Source: Oceaniglobus ichthyenteri (GTDB lineage Bacteria; Pseudomonadota; Alphaproteobacteria; Rhodobacterales; Rhodobacteraceae). From it: a DNA stretch of 64,000 nt. Each line of letters opens with the position of its first letter. Positions within the stretch are counted from its first letter, which is position 1. Below are positions 41,869 through 51,158 of this stretch, one piece after another. The position numbers and the translations under genes were made by a program. The stretch is taken from the NCBI RefSeq assembly GCF_003057885.1, contig NZ_QAGK01000011.1:1-64000 (forward strand), given 5' to 3'. The notes under the pieces are model-generated. The model did no database searches, had not been told where the DNA came from, and saw only the letters and a list, made by a program, of their open reading frames with translations.

Positions 41869-42552
41869 ATGACCGACCCGAAAACCGCCCTTCTTGATGC
41901 GGCGCTGGCGCATGTTCCTTTTGACGGGTGGAGCGATGCAACCCTGATTGCCGCCGCGCAGGATACCGGCATTGATCTGGCCGAGGCGCGGGCGCTGTTT
42001 CCGCGTGGCGCGGTGGATCTGGCCATGGCGTATCACCGCGCCGGGGATCGCGCGATGGTGGCCCGTATCAAACGCGAACCCCTGACCGATTTGCGGTTTC
42101 GCGAAAAAGTCGCGGCTGCGGTTCGGTTTCGTCTTGAGGCGGCGGATAAAGAGGCCGTGCGCCGGGGCACCACCCTGTTTGCCCTGCCAGTCTATGCCGC
42201 CGATGGGGCCAAGGCGGTGTGGGAAACCGCCGATCATATCTGGACCGCGCTGGGCGATACCTCGCAAGATGGCAATTGGTACACAAAACGCGCCACGCTT
42301 TCGGCGGTCTATGGGGCGACGGTTCTGTTCTGGCTGGGCGACGAATCGGTTGATCAATCCGCAACCTGGGAATTTCTGGATCGCCGGATCGGCGATGTGA
42401 TGTCGATTGAGAAATTCAAGGCGGCGGTCAATAAAAACCCGCTGTTGAAACCCTTCACCGTGCTGCCAAACCTTGCCATGTCAAAGATGCGCCCGCCTGC
42501 CCGTGTGCCGCGCGTCGATCTGCCGGGCAGTTGGACGCGCCCGGACAAATAA
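41869..42552 (+). CDS. COQ9 family ubiquinone biosynthesis protein
   Basis: This 227-residue protein is similar to eukaryotic COQ9, a lipid-binding TetR-like fold that presents ubiquinone precursors to COQ7. Recognisable parts are the helix-turn-helix-like N-terminus (LLDAALAHVPFDGWSDATL) and WETADHIWTALGDTSQDGNW. KRATLSAVYGATVLFWLGD follows. Bacterial COQ9 is largely restricted to alphaproteobacteria, consistent with Q-10 use. It is followed after 20 bases by a quinone reductase gene on the same strand, a sensible partner although not a biosynthetic one. Confidence 0.93.
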   Translation: MTDPKTALLDAALAHVPFDGWSDATLIAAAQDTGIDLAEARALFPRGAVDLAMAYHRAGDRAMVARIKREPLTDLRFREKVAAAVRFRLEAADKEAVRRGTTLFALPVYAADGAKAVWETADHIWTALGDTSQDGNWYTKRATLSAVYGATVLFWLGDESVDQSATWEFLDRRIGDVMSIEKFKAAVNKNPLLKPFTVLPNLAMSKMRPPARVPRVDLPGSWTRPDK

Positions 42553-42572
42553 AGCCATAGACGGATTTTCCC

Positions 42573-43556
42573 ATGTCAAAGACCATGCAAGCCATTGAAA
42601 TTACAACGCCCGGCGGACCGGATGTGTTGCGCCCGGTGACACGGGATGTGCCGGTGCCGGGCCATGGGCAGATATTGATCAAACTGTCCTATGCCGGGGT
42701 CAACCGCCCCGATGCGTTGCAGCGCGCGGGCCAATATGCGCCGCCGCCGGGGGCCAGCGATTTGCCCGGATTGGAAGGGGCGGGCGAAGTGGCCGCCATT
42801 GGCCCCGGCGTCACCCGCTGGCGTGTGGGGGATCGGGTATGCGCCCTGTTGCCCGGTGGCGGATACGCCGAATATGCGGTGTGTCACGGCGATCACGCCC
42901 TGCCTGTGCCCGATAACATGGAGATGAAACAGGCCGCCTGTTTGCCCGAGACATTCTTTACCGTTTATTCCAACGTGGTGATGCGCGGCGGGTTGCAAGC
43001 GGGCGAGCGGTTTTTGGTACATGGTGGCAGCAGCGGGATTGGCACAACGGCAATTCAACTGGCCCGCTCCATGGGGGCGCGGGTGTTCACCACCGCCGGA
43101 AGTGATGAAAAATGCGCCGCTTGTCTGGAATTGGGGGCCGAGGTGGCGGTGAATTACCGCGATGATGATTTCGTCGCGGTGATGAAAGGGGCAGGCGGCG
43201 CCAACCTGATACTGGATATGGTGGGGGGCGATTATTTACCCCGCAACGTCAAAGCCTTGGCCGATGATGGCCGGTTGGTGCAGATCGCGTTTCTGAACGG
43301 CCCGAAGGTGGAGTTGAACTTTGCGCAACTGATGGTGCGCCGCCTGACCATCACCGGCTCCACGCTGCGCCCGCAATCCGACCTGGCCAAGGCGCGCATC
43401 GCCCGGGCGTTGGAACGTGACGTGTGGCCAAAGCTGGCCAGTGGGCAGATCGCGCCGGTGATGGATCAGGAATTTGCCCTGGCCGATGCCGCCTCGGCCC
43501 ATGCCCGCATGGAAAGCAGCGCCCATATCGGCAAGATCGTTCTGCGCATTGGCTGA
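42573..43556 (+). CDS. NAD(P)H quinone oxidoreductase (PIG3 type)
   Basis: This is a 327-residue zinc-independent medium-chain dehydrogenase of the QOR/TIGR02824 group. The N-terminal GroES-like domain carries YAGVNRPDALQRAGQY and PGLEGAGEVAAIG. The Rossmann domain has VHGGSSGIGTTAIQLA for NADPH. The C-terminal part has LTITGSTLRPQS. No zinc ligands are seen. It reduces quinones or related carbonyls by one- or two-electron transfer; the natural substrate is unknown. It is cotranscribed with COQ9 by position. Confidence 0.92.
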   Translation: MSKTMQAIEITTPGGPDVLRPVTRDVPVPGHGQILIKLSYAGVNRPDALQRAGQYAPPPGASDLPGLEGAGEVAAIGPGVTRWRVGDRVCALLPGGGYAEYAVCHGDHALPVPDNMEMKQAACLPETFFTVYSNVVMRGGLQAGERFLVHGGSSGIGTTAIQLARSMGARVFTTAGSDEKCAACLELGAEVAVNYRDDDFVAVMKGAGGANLILDMVGGDYLPRNVKALADDGRLVQIAFLNGPKVELNFAQLMVRRLTITGSTLRPQSDLAKARIARALERDVWPKLASGQIAPVMDQEFALADAASAHARMESSAHIGKIVLRIG

Positions 43557-43676
43557 TCCGGCGGTGCCAAAATCGCCCATGGGGTGGGTCGCGGGCAACT
43601 TTCCGCGGTTGTCACGCGTTGTGCACCATCGGGCTCGCCGCAAATCGTGCCACATGCCTAAATCGGAGACGACCCT

Positions 43677-44648
43677 ATGAGCGGACTTGTTGCACTGTTG
43701 GACGACGTGGCGGCGATTGCCAAAGTGGCCGCCGCCTCGGTTGATGATGTCATGACCCAGGCGGTCAAAGCATCATCAAAGGCCGCCGGCGCGGTGATTG
43801 ATGACGCTGCGGTCACGCCGAAATATGTGCACGGGTTTTCTGCCGAACGCGAATTGCCGATCGTCTGGAAAATCGCCAAAGGGTCGCTTTTCAACAAACT
43901 CATCATCTTGCTGCCTGCGGCGCTGTTGCTGTCGGCCTTTGCGCCGTGGGCGATTGCGCCCTTGTTGATGCTGGGCGGCGCATATCTGTGTTTTGAGGGG
44001 GCAGAAAAGATCTGGCATGTGCTGAACCCCGCAGATCACAAAGCCGAAGACCTGCTTGCCGAAAAGATGAACAAGGCGCAGTTGGAAAAATCCAAGGTCA
44101 AAGGCGCGATCAAGACCGATTTCATCTTATCTGCCGAAATCATGACGATCATTTTATCGGCTTTGCCCGAAGGTTTGGGGTTTATCCAAACGGCGGCGGT
44201 TTTGGCTCTGGCCGCCGGAATCATCACCTTTGCGGTTTATGGTGCGGTGGGGCTGATCGTGAAGGGCGACGATGTTGGATTGGCGATGGTGGCCAAGGGG
44301 CGTTTGGCATTTACCCGCGCTCTTGGTCTGAACATCGTCAAGGGCATGCCCTATTTCATGAAATTGTTGGTGATTATCGGAACGGCGGCCATGGTTTGGG
44401 TGGGCGGTTCGATCATTGTGCATGGGTTGCACGAATTGGGCGTACATGCCCCGTCTGAAATGATTCACGCCATTGCCGTGGCCGCGGCCGCGCAGATCCC
44501 CGATGCGGCCGGGTTTGTTAAATGGTTTGTCACTGCGTTTCTGGACGGGGTTATCGGGCTGATCATCGGTTTTGCCCTGATCCCGCTGGTGACCTATGTG
44601 ATTGCCCCGGTCACAGCCCGGTTTTCAAAAGCTGAATCGTCGGCCTAG
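43677..44648 (+). CDS. DUF808 (YedI-like) membrane protein
   Basis: This is a 323-residue inner-membrane protein. The start MSGLVALLDDVAAIAKVAAASVDDV and the segment KYVHGFSAERELPIVWKIAKGSL are diagnostic for DUF808. Hydrophobic helices lie at about 75-105, 165-190, 220-250 and 280-310, with amphipathic stretches between. Its function is unknown. ATG 43677 follows GGAGACGACCCT. The last 4 bases overlap the convergent RNase T2 gene. Confidence 0.9.
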   Translation: MSGLVALLDDVAAIAKVAAASVDDVMTQAVKASSKAAGAVIDDAAVTPKYVHGFSAERELPIVWKIAKGSLFNKLIILLPAALLLSAFAPWAIAPLLMLGGAYLCFEGAEKIWHVLNPADHKAEDLLAEKMNKAQLEKSKVKGAIKTDFILSAEIMTIILSALPEGLGFIQTAAVLALAAGIITFAVYGAVGLIVKGDDVGLAMVAKGRLAFTRALGLNIVKGMPYFMKLLVIIGTAAMVWVGGSIIVHGLHELGVHAPSEMIHAIAVAAAAQIPDAAGFVKWFVTAFLDGVIGLIIGFALIPLVTYVIAPVTARFSKAESSA

Positions 44649-45274
44649 GGGATTGGGGCGAACAGCGCATCCTGCATCGTGCAATCGCGGATCACGTCGC
44701 GCCCACAGGGCACCGGAGACAGGGATTTTGACAGGCAAATCCGCGCCTCCTGGATGCGGTTCGCCTTGCAGGTGATGGTGATCATATCAGGCGTAAGCGT
44801 CGGATTATCTTTGATAAATGCGTCCTCGATCACCGAGGCGGGCAATTTTACCGCGCGGTCAAGTTTGCGAAACACTTCCGGGCGCGTGATATTGTCATAG
44901 GCCCGGCGCGCGGTGGCGAAATAATCATCGGCGGACAAGCCCGCGCAACGCCCGTGTTTTTTCCATTGATACCAGGCGGCGCCGGGATCGCCCATAATAT
45001 CGGCCATGGCGCGGGTTTGCCCGCGCGACGGATCGCGCGCCGTGGTGCGGCAATAGCTGGGATAGCCGCGGTGAAATTGCGGCCACAGCCCATGCATGAC
45101 CCATCCGTTATCGGCATCCGCCCCACATTGCGGTGACTGGCGCCCATTGCCCTCTAACGCGCACCATGTTGGTGACCACGACAGCGCCAGAACATAGTAG
45201 TCGAACGTACCGGCACGCTCGCCCTCGCCCCAAACCAGCGTCGGCCACAGCATCAGGGCAAGCAAAAGGCGCAT
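44645..45274 (-). CDS. Ribonuclease T2 family protein
   Basis: This 209-residue secreted protein has a signal peptide (about residues 1-16) and the two catalytic stretches of RNase T2: MHGLWPQ (H61) and WKKHGRC (K106, H107). The catalytic Glu expected three to four residues before the second His is Gln103 here (YQWKKHG). Paired cysteines support a disulfide-bonded periplasmic or extracellular enzyme. RNase T2 proteins make 2',3'-cyclic phosphates, which the cyclic-nucleotide phosphodiesterase at 51.2-53.2 kb could use. Activity may be altered by the Gln. Confidence 0.9.
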   Translation of the reverse strand: MRLLLALMLWPTLVWGEGERAGTFDYYVLALSWSPTWCALEGNGRQSPQCGADADNGWVMHGLWPQFHRGYPSYCRTTARDPSRGQTRAMADIMGDPGAAWYQWKKHGRCAGLSADDYFATARRAYDNITRPEVFRKLDRAVKLPASVIEDAFIKDNPTLTPDMITITCKANRIQEARICLSKSLSPVPCGRDVIRDCTMQDALFAPIP

Positions 45275-45406
45275 TTTCTCTTTTCCTATGGGTCAGGAAT
45301 GGCTATATCCCATCCAACTTCCCCGAAAACGAGGTGAGGGTCCAGCCGGACCAGCCGTTTTCCCCGGACCAATCGACATGTCCGGTTGCCGCCAAAGGAG
45401 ACTGTG

Positions 45407-46153
45407 ATGCAAAAACCGATTATGGCCAAGGCCACTGCCGTTTGGCTGGTCGACAATACGACGCTGACCTTCAAACAGGTTGCCGATTTCTGTGGTCTGC
45501 ACGAACTTGAAGTGCAGGGCATTGCCGATGGCGATGTGGCCGCCGGGGTGAAAGGGTTTGATCCCGTGGGCAACAATCAGTTGGATCAAAGCGAAATCGA
45601 CAAGGGCGAAAAAGACCCGTTGCACAAGCTGAAGCTGAAATTTTATGCCGCTGCCGTGGGCGAAGAAAAACGTCGCGGCCCGCGGTATACGCCGCTGTCA
45701 AAACGCCAGGATCGCCCGGCGTCGATTTTGTGGTTGGTGAAATTTCACCCCGAATTGTCCGACGGTCAGATCAGCAAACTGGTGGGCACCACCAAGCCGA
45801 CAATCGAGGCGATTCGCGAACGCACCCATTGGAACATCAACAATATCCAACCGATTGATCCCGTTGCCCTTGGCCTGTGCAAACAGACCGAATTGGATCT
45901 GGCGGTGCAAAAGGCCAATGCCAAGAAGGCAAAAGAAGGCGGCGTGATGTCCGATGATGAACGGCGCAAGCTGGTCAGCACCGAACAAAGCCTGGGGATG
46001 GACCCCGAGCCCAAGATGCCAACGGCGATTGCCGGTCTGGAAACCTTCAGCCTGTCGCAATCGGATGAGGACGAAAAAGAGCGTGACGTGTCTGACGCCG
46101 ACAGCTTTTTCAACCTGCCCGATGATGCGCCCGAGGAAGATGACGAAGATTGA
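45407..46153 (+). CDS. trcR: Cell cycle transcriptional regulator TrcR (DUF1013)
   Basis: This 248-residue protein belongs to PF06242, conserved in alphaproteobacteria and named TrcR after its role in cell-cycle transcription in Caulobacter. It opens MAKATAVWLVDNTTLTFKQV, with a helix-turn-helix-like QVADFCGLHELEVQGIADG, then LSDGQISKLVGTTKPTIEAIR. An acidic C-terminal tail ends the protein (DDAPEEDDED). ATG 45407 follows AAAGGAG; ATG 45422 (MAKATAV) is an alternative. The SRP RNA gene follows on the same strand with its own promoter. Confidence 0.9.
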   Translation: MQKPIMAKATAVWLVDNTTLTFKQVADFCGLHELEVQGIADGDVAAGVKGFDPVGNNQLDQSEIDKGEKDPLHKLKLKFYAAAVGEEKRRGPRYTPLSKRQDRPASILWLVKFHPELSDGQISKLVGTTKPTIEAIRERTHWNINNIQPIDPVALGLCKQTELDLAVQKANAKKAKEGGVMSDDERRKLVSTEQSLGMDPEPKMPTAIAGLETFSLSQSDEDEKERDVSDADSFFNLPDDAPEEDDED

Positions 46154-46192
46154 TCGCCCGTGGGGGGCGTTGCGCGATTGGTGCGTCGTCCC

Positions 46193-46221
46193 TTGCACAC
46201 CATTGCCGGTTTGATTATATG
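46193..46221 (+). promoter_or_regulatory. Promoter of the SRP RNA gene
   Basis: TTGCAC (46193-46198) and TATATG (46216-46221) are separated by exactly 17 bases and end a few bases before the RNA stem begins. Confidence 0.7.
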
Positions 46222-46223
46222 AG

Positions 46224-46325
46224 GGGTGAGAGGTTGGCGCGGGCAGGCACCTCGCCAACCCGGTCAGATCCGGAAGGAAGCAGCCGTAACGAGCCTCGCT
46301 TGGGTCGTTGTCCAGCCTCTCACCT
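46224..46325 (+). ncRNA. ffs: Signal recognition particle 4.5S RNA
   Basis: The terminal stem GGTGAGAGG (46225-46233) with CCTCTCACC (46316-46324) encloses the universally conserved apical part GGTCAGATCCGGAAGGAAGC (46262-46281) that Ffh binds. Length of about 100 bases is that of the small bacterial SRP RNA. The RNA scaffolds Ffh for targeting membrane proteins to the translocon. Exact ends are set by the stem, within a few bases. Confidence 0.96.
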
Positions 46326-46470
46326 TATTTTTGCGGTGGGTTTGCGATGATTGTTAATCGCACCCTACTGGCGCCCTCCCGCCTAACGATTTATCCTTTG
46401 CCATCGGTAAACCGCCGTGCTGCCCCTGTTGGCGGTGCGGTTTCTGGTTTCTGGGTGATAAGGTAAGCCT

Positions 46471-47514
46471 GTGGCAGATACTTCATATTCATTGGCCGAT
46501 CTGGGATGGTCGGACACGTTTTCTTCGCAGCTTGGCGAAGAAGAAGATGCCGGGTTGGTGGCGATGCGCGTCACCTCGGTTATGCGTGATTCGGTTCTGG
46601 CCCTTGGCGAAAGCGGCACAGAGGTGTTGGTTTTGCCCGGCGGTGAAAGTGCCGGAGATTATGCCGTGGGCGATTGGGTGCTGGCCACACCTGACATCTG
46701 GCGCGTGGCACGCCGGCTTGAGCGTCATTCGCTGTTGCAACGGCGCGCGGCGGGCACCGGGCGGACAGTTCAACTGATTGCTGCCAATATCGACACATTA
46801 TTCATCGTTTCATCCTGCAATGCCGATTTCAACCCTGCCCGGTTGGAGCGGTATTTGATACTGGCCGCTGAGGCGGGGGTAACGCCGGTGATCTTATTGA
46901 CCAAGGCCGATATGGCGAATGCCGATGATTACGTGGCCCGGGCGCGTGCCCTTGGGGATATGCCGGTTGAGGCGTTGAATGCCCGCGATCCGGGGGCGGT
47001 ATCCATCCTGACCAGATGGTTGGGCACGGGGCGCACTGGCGCGCTTTTGGGCAGTTCCGGTGTGGGTAAAACCACGCTGCTGAACGCGCTGACCAACCAA
47101 AGCGGGGCAACCGATGGCATCCGCGAAGATGACGCAAAGGGCCGCCATACCACCACCGCGCGCGGGCTGTTTCCGGCAAAGGGCGGCAGTTGGTTGGTGG
47201 ATACCCCCGGAATGCGGGCGATACGGCTTTCGGATGTATCCGATGGCATTGATGTGGTGTTTGGCGATCTGGTTGAATTGGCCGGCCACTGCAAATTCAA
47301 CGATTGCGCCCATCAAACCGAACCGGGCTGTGCCATTCAGGCTGCCATTGCCACAGGCGCGATTGACGCGGACCGGTTAGAGCGGTGGCGCAAACTGGCC
47401 AAAGAAGAAGAGCAGAACACGACCTCGATTCACGAAAGCCGCCGGCGCGATCGGTCGCTTCAGAAAACCTATCGCGAGGGCAAGGCGCGGCGGCAGCGCA
47501 AACAACAGGACTAA
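46471..47514 (+). CDS. rsgA: Ribosome small subunit-dependent GTPase RsgA
   Basis: RsgA is a circularly permuted GTPase that checks late 30S assembly. The 347-residue protein starts at GTG 46471. The OB domain is at about 30-95, the G4 motif TKAD precedes the G1 P-loop GSSGVGKTTLLN, and G3 is in DTPGMR, the permuted order. The C-terminal zinc knuckle is CKFNDCAHQTEPGCAI. A basic tail (RRQRKQQD) ends it. It is followed by DUF202 after 26 bases. Confidence 0.96.
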   Translation: MADTSYSLADLGWSDTFSSQLGEEEDAGLVAMRVTSVMRDSVLALGESGTEVLVLPGGESAGDYAVGDWVLATPDIWRVARRLERHSLLQRRAAGTGRTVQLIAANIDTLFIVSSCNADFNPARLERYLILAAEAGVTPVILLTKADMANADDYVARARALGDMPVEALNARDPGAVSILTRWLGTGRTGALLGSSGVGKTTLLNALTNQSGATDGIREDDAKGRHTTTARGLFPAKGGSWLVDTPGMRAIRLSDVSDGIDVVFGDLVELAGHCKFNDCAHQTEPGCAIQAAIATGAIDADRLERWRKLAKEEEQNTTSIHESRRRDRSLQKTYREGKARRQRKQQD

Positions 47515-47540
47515 GCCATTCGCAAAAGGAAAGAGGCACA

Positions 47541-47909
47541 GTGACCCAAGACAAAAATAAAATGGCCGAAGACCGTACGGATTGGGCCGAAGACCGCACG
47601 ATCCTGGCAAATGAGCGGACGTTTGCGGGGTGGATGCGCACGGGCATGGCCTGTGTTGCACTGGCGCTGGGTCTGCGGGCAATTTTTGGCGAGGCGGATC
47701 TGCCGTGGCATCCGGCGCGCGGTGTGGCGACGTTGTTTTGCGCCATTGCGGTGGTTATATTCTGGATGGCGCGGCGAAAATCCTGCGAAACCCTGAGCCG
47801 GATGAGCGAACACGCCACCAAACCGATTCCCACGCGCAGCATGACCATGTTGGCGACATTGCTCAGCGTGGGGGCGGCGGGAACGGCTGCGTTGCTCTGG
47901 ATCATCTGA
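47541..47909 (+). CDS. DUF202 membrane protein
   Basis: This 122-residue protein has three hydrophobic helices and the DUF202 signature DRTILANERTFAGWMRTGMA before the first one. The start at GTG 47541 follows AAAGAGGCACA; an ATG at 47562 (MAEDRTDW) is an alternative start. Family members are small inner-membrane proteins of unknown function, sometimes linked to stress or Na/H homeostasis. It is likely to be in the rsgA transcript. Confidence 0.88.
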   Translation: MTQDKNKMAEDRTDWAEDRTILANERTFAGWMRTGMACVALALGLRAIFGEADLPWHPARGVATLFCAIAVVIFWMARRKSCETLSRMSEHATKPIPTRSMTMLATLLSVGAAGTAALLWII

Positions 47910-47965
47910 GGCAGCGGGCCTAAGTTAACCGTGCGATTCCCCGCGCGCAAAAGTTTTGAGGCCCC

Positions 47966-49684
47966 ATGTCTGACACGTCCGCCTATCAGGTGCTTGCCCG
48001 CAAACACCGCCCCGCAACCTTTGCCGATCTCAAGGGACAGGATGCGATGGTGCGCACCCTGGAAAATGCGTTCAAGGCTGACCGGATCGCCCAGGCGTTC
48101 ATCCTGACCGGGATTCGCGGCACGGGAAAAACCACCACGGCACGGATCATCGCCAAGGGAATGAATTGCGTTGGTCCCGATGGCACCGGCGGGCCGACGA
48201 CTTCGCCTTGTGGGGTGTGCAAACCCTGTGTGGGCATTTCCGAGGGGCGGTTTTTTGATGTGCTTGAAATCGACGCGGCGTCGTCCACCGGGGTTGATAA
48301 CGTGCGCGAATTAAACGCCATGGCCAACACCCGCCCCGCTGAAGGCCGGTACAAGATTTTCATCATCGACGAAGTTCACATGCTGTCGACCGCCGCGTTC
48401 AACGCGCTGCTGAAAACGCTTGAGGAACCGCCCGCCCACACCAAATTCATCATGGCCACCACCGAAATCCGCAAGGTGCCGGTAACGGTTCTGTCGCGGT
48501 GCCAACGGTTTGATCTGCGCCGGATCGAACCCGAAGTGATGATTGACCACCTGAAACATATCGCCGGGTTGGAAGGCGCCGAAATCGCCGATGATGCCCT
48601 GGCATTGATCACCCGCGCCGCCGAAGGATCGGTGCGCGATGCGATGTCGCTGATGGATCAGGCGATTGCGCATGGTGCGGGCGAAACCACGGCCGAACAG
48701 GTGCGCGCGATGCTGGGCCTGGCGGATCGTGGGCGGGTGCTCGATCTGTTTGATATGGTGATGCAGGGCGATGCGGCGGGCGCGTTGACCGAACTTTCGG
48801 CGCAATATGCCGATGGGGCCGATCCCATGGCGGTGCTGCGTGATCTGGCCGAAATTACCCATTGGATCAGCGTGATCAAAATTACGCCGGATGCGGGCGA
48901 CGACCCGACAATCGGCCCCGATGAACAGGCGCGCGGCGCGATGATGGCAGGCAAACTGCCCATGCGTATCCTGACGCGGATGTGGCAGATGTTGCTCAAA
49001 GCGCTGGAAGAGGTCGCCAATGCGCCCAACGCGATGATGGCCGCGGAAATGGCGATTATCCGGCTGACCCATGTGGCCGATTTGCCCAGCCCCGATGATT
49101 TGTTACGCAAATTGCAAAACACGCCGCGCCCCACCGCGCCCGCACCGAATGCGCCGCCGCCATCGGGGGGGCCGGGGCCGCGCGCCATGTCCACACGCTC
49201 TGGTGGCGGTGCGGCCCCCGCCCTGGCCAACCAGCCCGACCCCGGTTTGGCGCGTTTTGCCAGCTTTGACCATGTGATCGATCTGATCCGCGCCAATCGT
49301 GACGCCAAACTGTTGATCGAGGTTGAAACCTGTGTGCAACTGGCCAATTACGCGCCGGGCCGGATCGAATTTGTGCCAACTGATGCCGCGCCCCGCGATC
49401 TGGCCGCAAGGTTAAGCCAGCGGTTGCAACTCTGGACCGGCGCGCGCTGGGCCGTGACCCTGGTGAATGAGGGCGGCGCGCCCACCATCGCCGCCCTGCG
49501 CGATGCGGAATCCAATGACCTGAAGGCAAAAGCGGCGGCGCATCCGATGATGCAGGCGGTGCTGTTGGCCTTTCCCAAGGCCGAAATCACCAATATCCGC
49601 ACGCCCGAAGACATCAGTGCCGAAGCCGAACAAGAGGCATTGCCCGAAGTGCCCGATGAATGGGACCCGTTCGAGGAAGACTGA
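47966..49684 (+). CDS. dnaX: DNA polymerase III subunits gamma/tau
   Basis: DnaX is the clamp-loader ATPase that loads beta clamps and, in its long form, couples the replicase to the helicase. The 572-residue protein has Walker A GIRGTGKTTTARI, the zinc-binding cysteines of the clamp-loader insert (CVGPDG... then CGVCKPC) and Walker B IDEVHMLS. The sensor region RCQRFDLRR follows, and the tau-specific C-terminus runs after about residue 380 with a Pro/Ala-rich linker. No obvious slippage A-run is evident where gamma would end. It is the first gene of a dnaX-membrane protein-ybaB-recR operon. Confidence 0.97.
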   Translation: MSDTSAYQVLARKHRPATFADLKGQDAMVRTLENAFKADRIAQAFILTGIRGTGKTTTARIIAKGMNCVGPDGTGGPTTSPCGVCKPCVGISEGRFFDVLEIDAASSTGVDNVRELNAMANTRPAEGRYKIFIIDEVHMLSTAAFNALLKTLEEPPAHTKFIMATTEIRKVPVTVLSRCQRFDLRRIEPEVMIDHLKHIAGLEGAEIADDALALITRAAEGSVRDAMSLMDQAIAHGAGETTAEQVRAMLGLADRGRVLDLFDMVMQGDAAGALTELSAQYADGADPMAVLRDLAEITHWISVIKITPDAGDDPTIGPDEQARGAMMAGKLPMRILTRMWQMLLKALEEVANAPNAMMAAEMAIIRLTHVADLPSPDDLLRKLQNTPRPTAPAPNAPPPSGGPGPRAMSTRSGGGAAPALANQPDPGLARFASFDHVIDLIRANRDAKLLIEVETCVQLANYAPGRIEFVPTDAAPRDLAARLSQRLQLWTGARWAVTLVNEGGAPTIAALRDAESNDLKAKAAAHPMMQAVLLAFPKAEITNIRTPEDISAEAEQEALPEVPDEWDPFEED

Positions 49685-50076
49685 TGCGCCGCGCCGCACC
49701 TTTGATTGCGTTTCTCCCAACCCCGGTTTGGGCCGGGGTCTGCGCACAGGCCCGCCCGGCATGGTCCGCCGCCCAAGGGCGGTTGGATGCCTGGGGCGAG
49801 GCGGCGCTGTTTCTCACCTCGCCCTTGGGCGCGGTGGTGATATTGGTCTGTGTGCTGACCTGGGCCGTGCGATCACAGGCCTTGGCGGTGATCGCATTGG
49901 TGTTGGCCGTTGGCGTGGCGCTGTTTCTTGGCACGGCCCTGTCTCTTGATCCGCTTTTGGCGGCGCAGATGCAGGACGAAGGCTGCCTTGGCCCGACATG
50001 GATCAGTGCCACGATCTATGGCGCCTTGGCGATGCTCACCGCATTGCGGCTTTGGCACCTCTCGCGCCCCTTGTGA
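49684..50076 (+). CDS. Uncharacterised membrane protein between dnaX and ybaB
   Basis: This 130-residue protein starts at ATG 49684, overlapping the dnaX stop (TGATG). It has a short signal-like N-terminus and three hydrophobic helices (about 40-61, 66-86 and 106-123). Two cysteines in soluble parts (C20 and the one in DEGCLGP) might pair. I recognise no family. Composition and codon use match the neighbours, so it is a native gene. It sits inside an operon otherwise devoted to replication and recombination, which does not reveal its role. Confidence 0.75.
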   Translation: MRRAAPLIAFLPTPVWAGVCAQARPAWSAAQGRLDAWGEAALFLTSPLGAVVILVCVLTWAVRSQALAVIALVLAVGVALFLGTALSLDPLLAAQMQDEGCLGPTWISATIYGALAMLTALRLWHLSRPL

Positions 50077-50132
50077 GACAGGCCCGCCGTGCGTATCTGT
50101 AACAAAACATCAACATTCAGGAGCGTGACAGC

Positions 50133-50477
50133 ATGTTAAAAGGACTCGGCGGATTGGGCGATATGGGCAAAATGATGAAAGCCGCCCAGGAAATGCAAGG
50201 CAAAATGACCGAAATGCAGGAACAGTTGGAAACCACCATGGTTACCGGCCAATCCGGCGCTGGTTTGGTAAAAGCCACAGCAACGGCCAAAGGTGTGCTG
50301 ACCGCGCTTGATATCGACCCGTCGATTTTTAATGCCGATGAAAAAGAAGTGGTCGAAGATCTGATTCTGGCGGCGATCAAGGATGCCCAGCAAAAGGCAG
50401 CCGATAAATCGCAAGAGGAAATGAGCAAGCTGACCGAAGGCATGGGCCTGCCCGCGGGCATGAAACTGCCGTTTTAA
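50133..50477 (+). CDS. YbaB/EbfC nucleoid-associated protein
   Basis: This 114-residue, mostly helical protein forms tweezer-like dimers that bind DNA. It is recognised by MLKGLGGLGDMGKMMKAAQE, KMTEMQEQLETT, VTGQSGAGLVKATATAKG and DIDPSIFNADEKEVVEDLI. The gene regularly sits between dnaX and recR, as it does here. ATG 50133 follows AGGAGCGTGACAGC. Its role in nucleoid organisation or repair with RecR is known only in outline. Confidence 0.95.
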   Translation: MLKGLGGLGDMGKMMKAAQEMQGKMTEMQEQLETTMVTGQSGAGLVKATATAKGVLTALDIDPSIFNADEKEVVEDLILAAIKDAQQKAADKSQEEMSKLTEGMGLPAGMKLPF

Positions 50478-50517
50478 GGGCTGTTTTGCTGATTCTCCCT
50501 TATGAACGGGGTGCGCC

Positions 50518-51117
50518 GTGAGTGGCCCGCCAAGCGATATTGATGCGCTGATCGATCTGATGGCGCGGCTGCCGGGGCTTGGCCCCCGGTCGGCCCGGCG
50601 CGCGGTTTTGCATCTGATCAAAAAGCGCGGGCAGTTGTTAACCCCGCTGGCCGCCGCGATGCAACAGGTGGGCGATACGGCGCGCGAATGTGTGAACTGC
50701 GGCAATATCGGCACCGGCGATCTGTGCCCGATCTGCGCCGATGAGCGCCGCGCCACCGGCGAAATCTGTGTGGTCGAAGACGTGGCCGATTTATGGGCGA
50801 TGGAGCGCAGCGGCATGTTCAAAGGCCGCTATCATGTGTTGGGCGGTACATTATCGGCGCTTGATGCCATCGGGCCGGAAGATTTGCACATTCCCCGCCT
50901 TATTGATCGGATATCACGCGAAGGCGTGGGCGAAATCATTCTGGCGCTGAATGCCACGGTCGATGGCCAGACCACCGCCCATTACATCGCCGAACAGGTT
51001 GAGACACTGGCGATTTCCGTCACCTCTCTGGCGCAAGGGGTGCCGATTGGCGGGGAGTTGGATTATCTGGACGATGGCACAATCAGCGCAGCGTTAAAGG
51101 CGCGGCGCGCGTTTTAG
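50518..51117 (+). CDS. recR: Recombination protein RecR
   Basis: RecR with RecF/RecO loads RecA on gapped DNA. This 199-residue protein starts at GTG 50518. The N-terminal helix-hairpin-helix ([21 protein letters not shown]), the four-cysteine zinc finger ([16 protein letters not shown]), the Toprim domain ([17 protein letters not shown]) and the Walker-like C-terminal part ([20 protein letters not shown]) are all present. It ends the dnaX operon; a terminator shared with the convergent phosphodiesterase gene follows. Confidence 0.97.
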   Translation: MSGPPSDIDALIDLMARLPGLGPRSARRAVLHLIKKRGQLLTPLAAAMQQVGDTARECVNCGNIGTGDLCPICADERRATGEICVVEDVADLWAMERSGMFKGRYHVLGGTLSALDAIGPEDLHIPRLIDRISREGVGEIILALNATVDGQTTAHYIAEQVETLAISVTSLAQGVPIGGELDYLDDGTISAALKARRAF

Positions 51118-51158
51118 CGCCCCTTTGGGCCGGGTGCCCGGTGCGGATGGTGTGCTTT

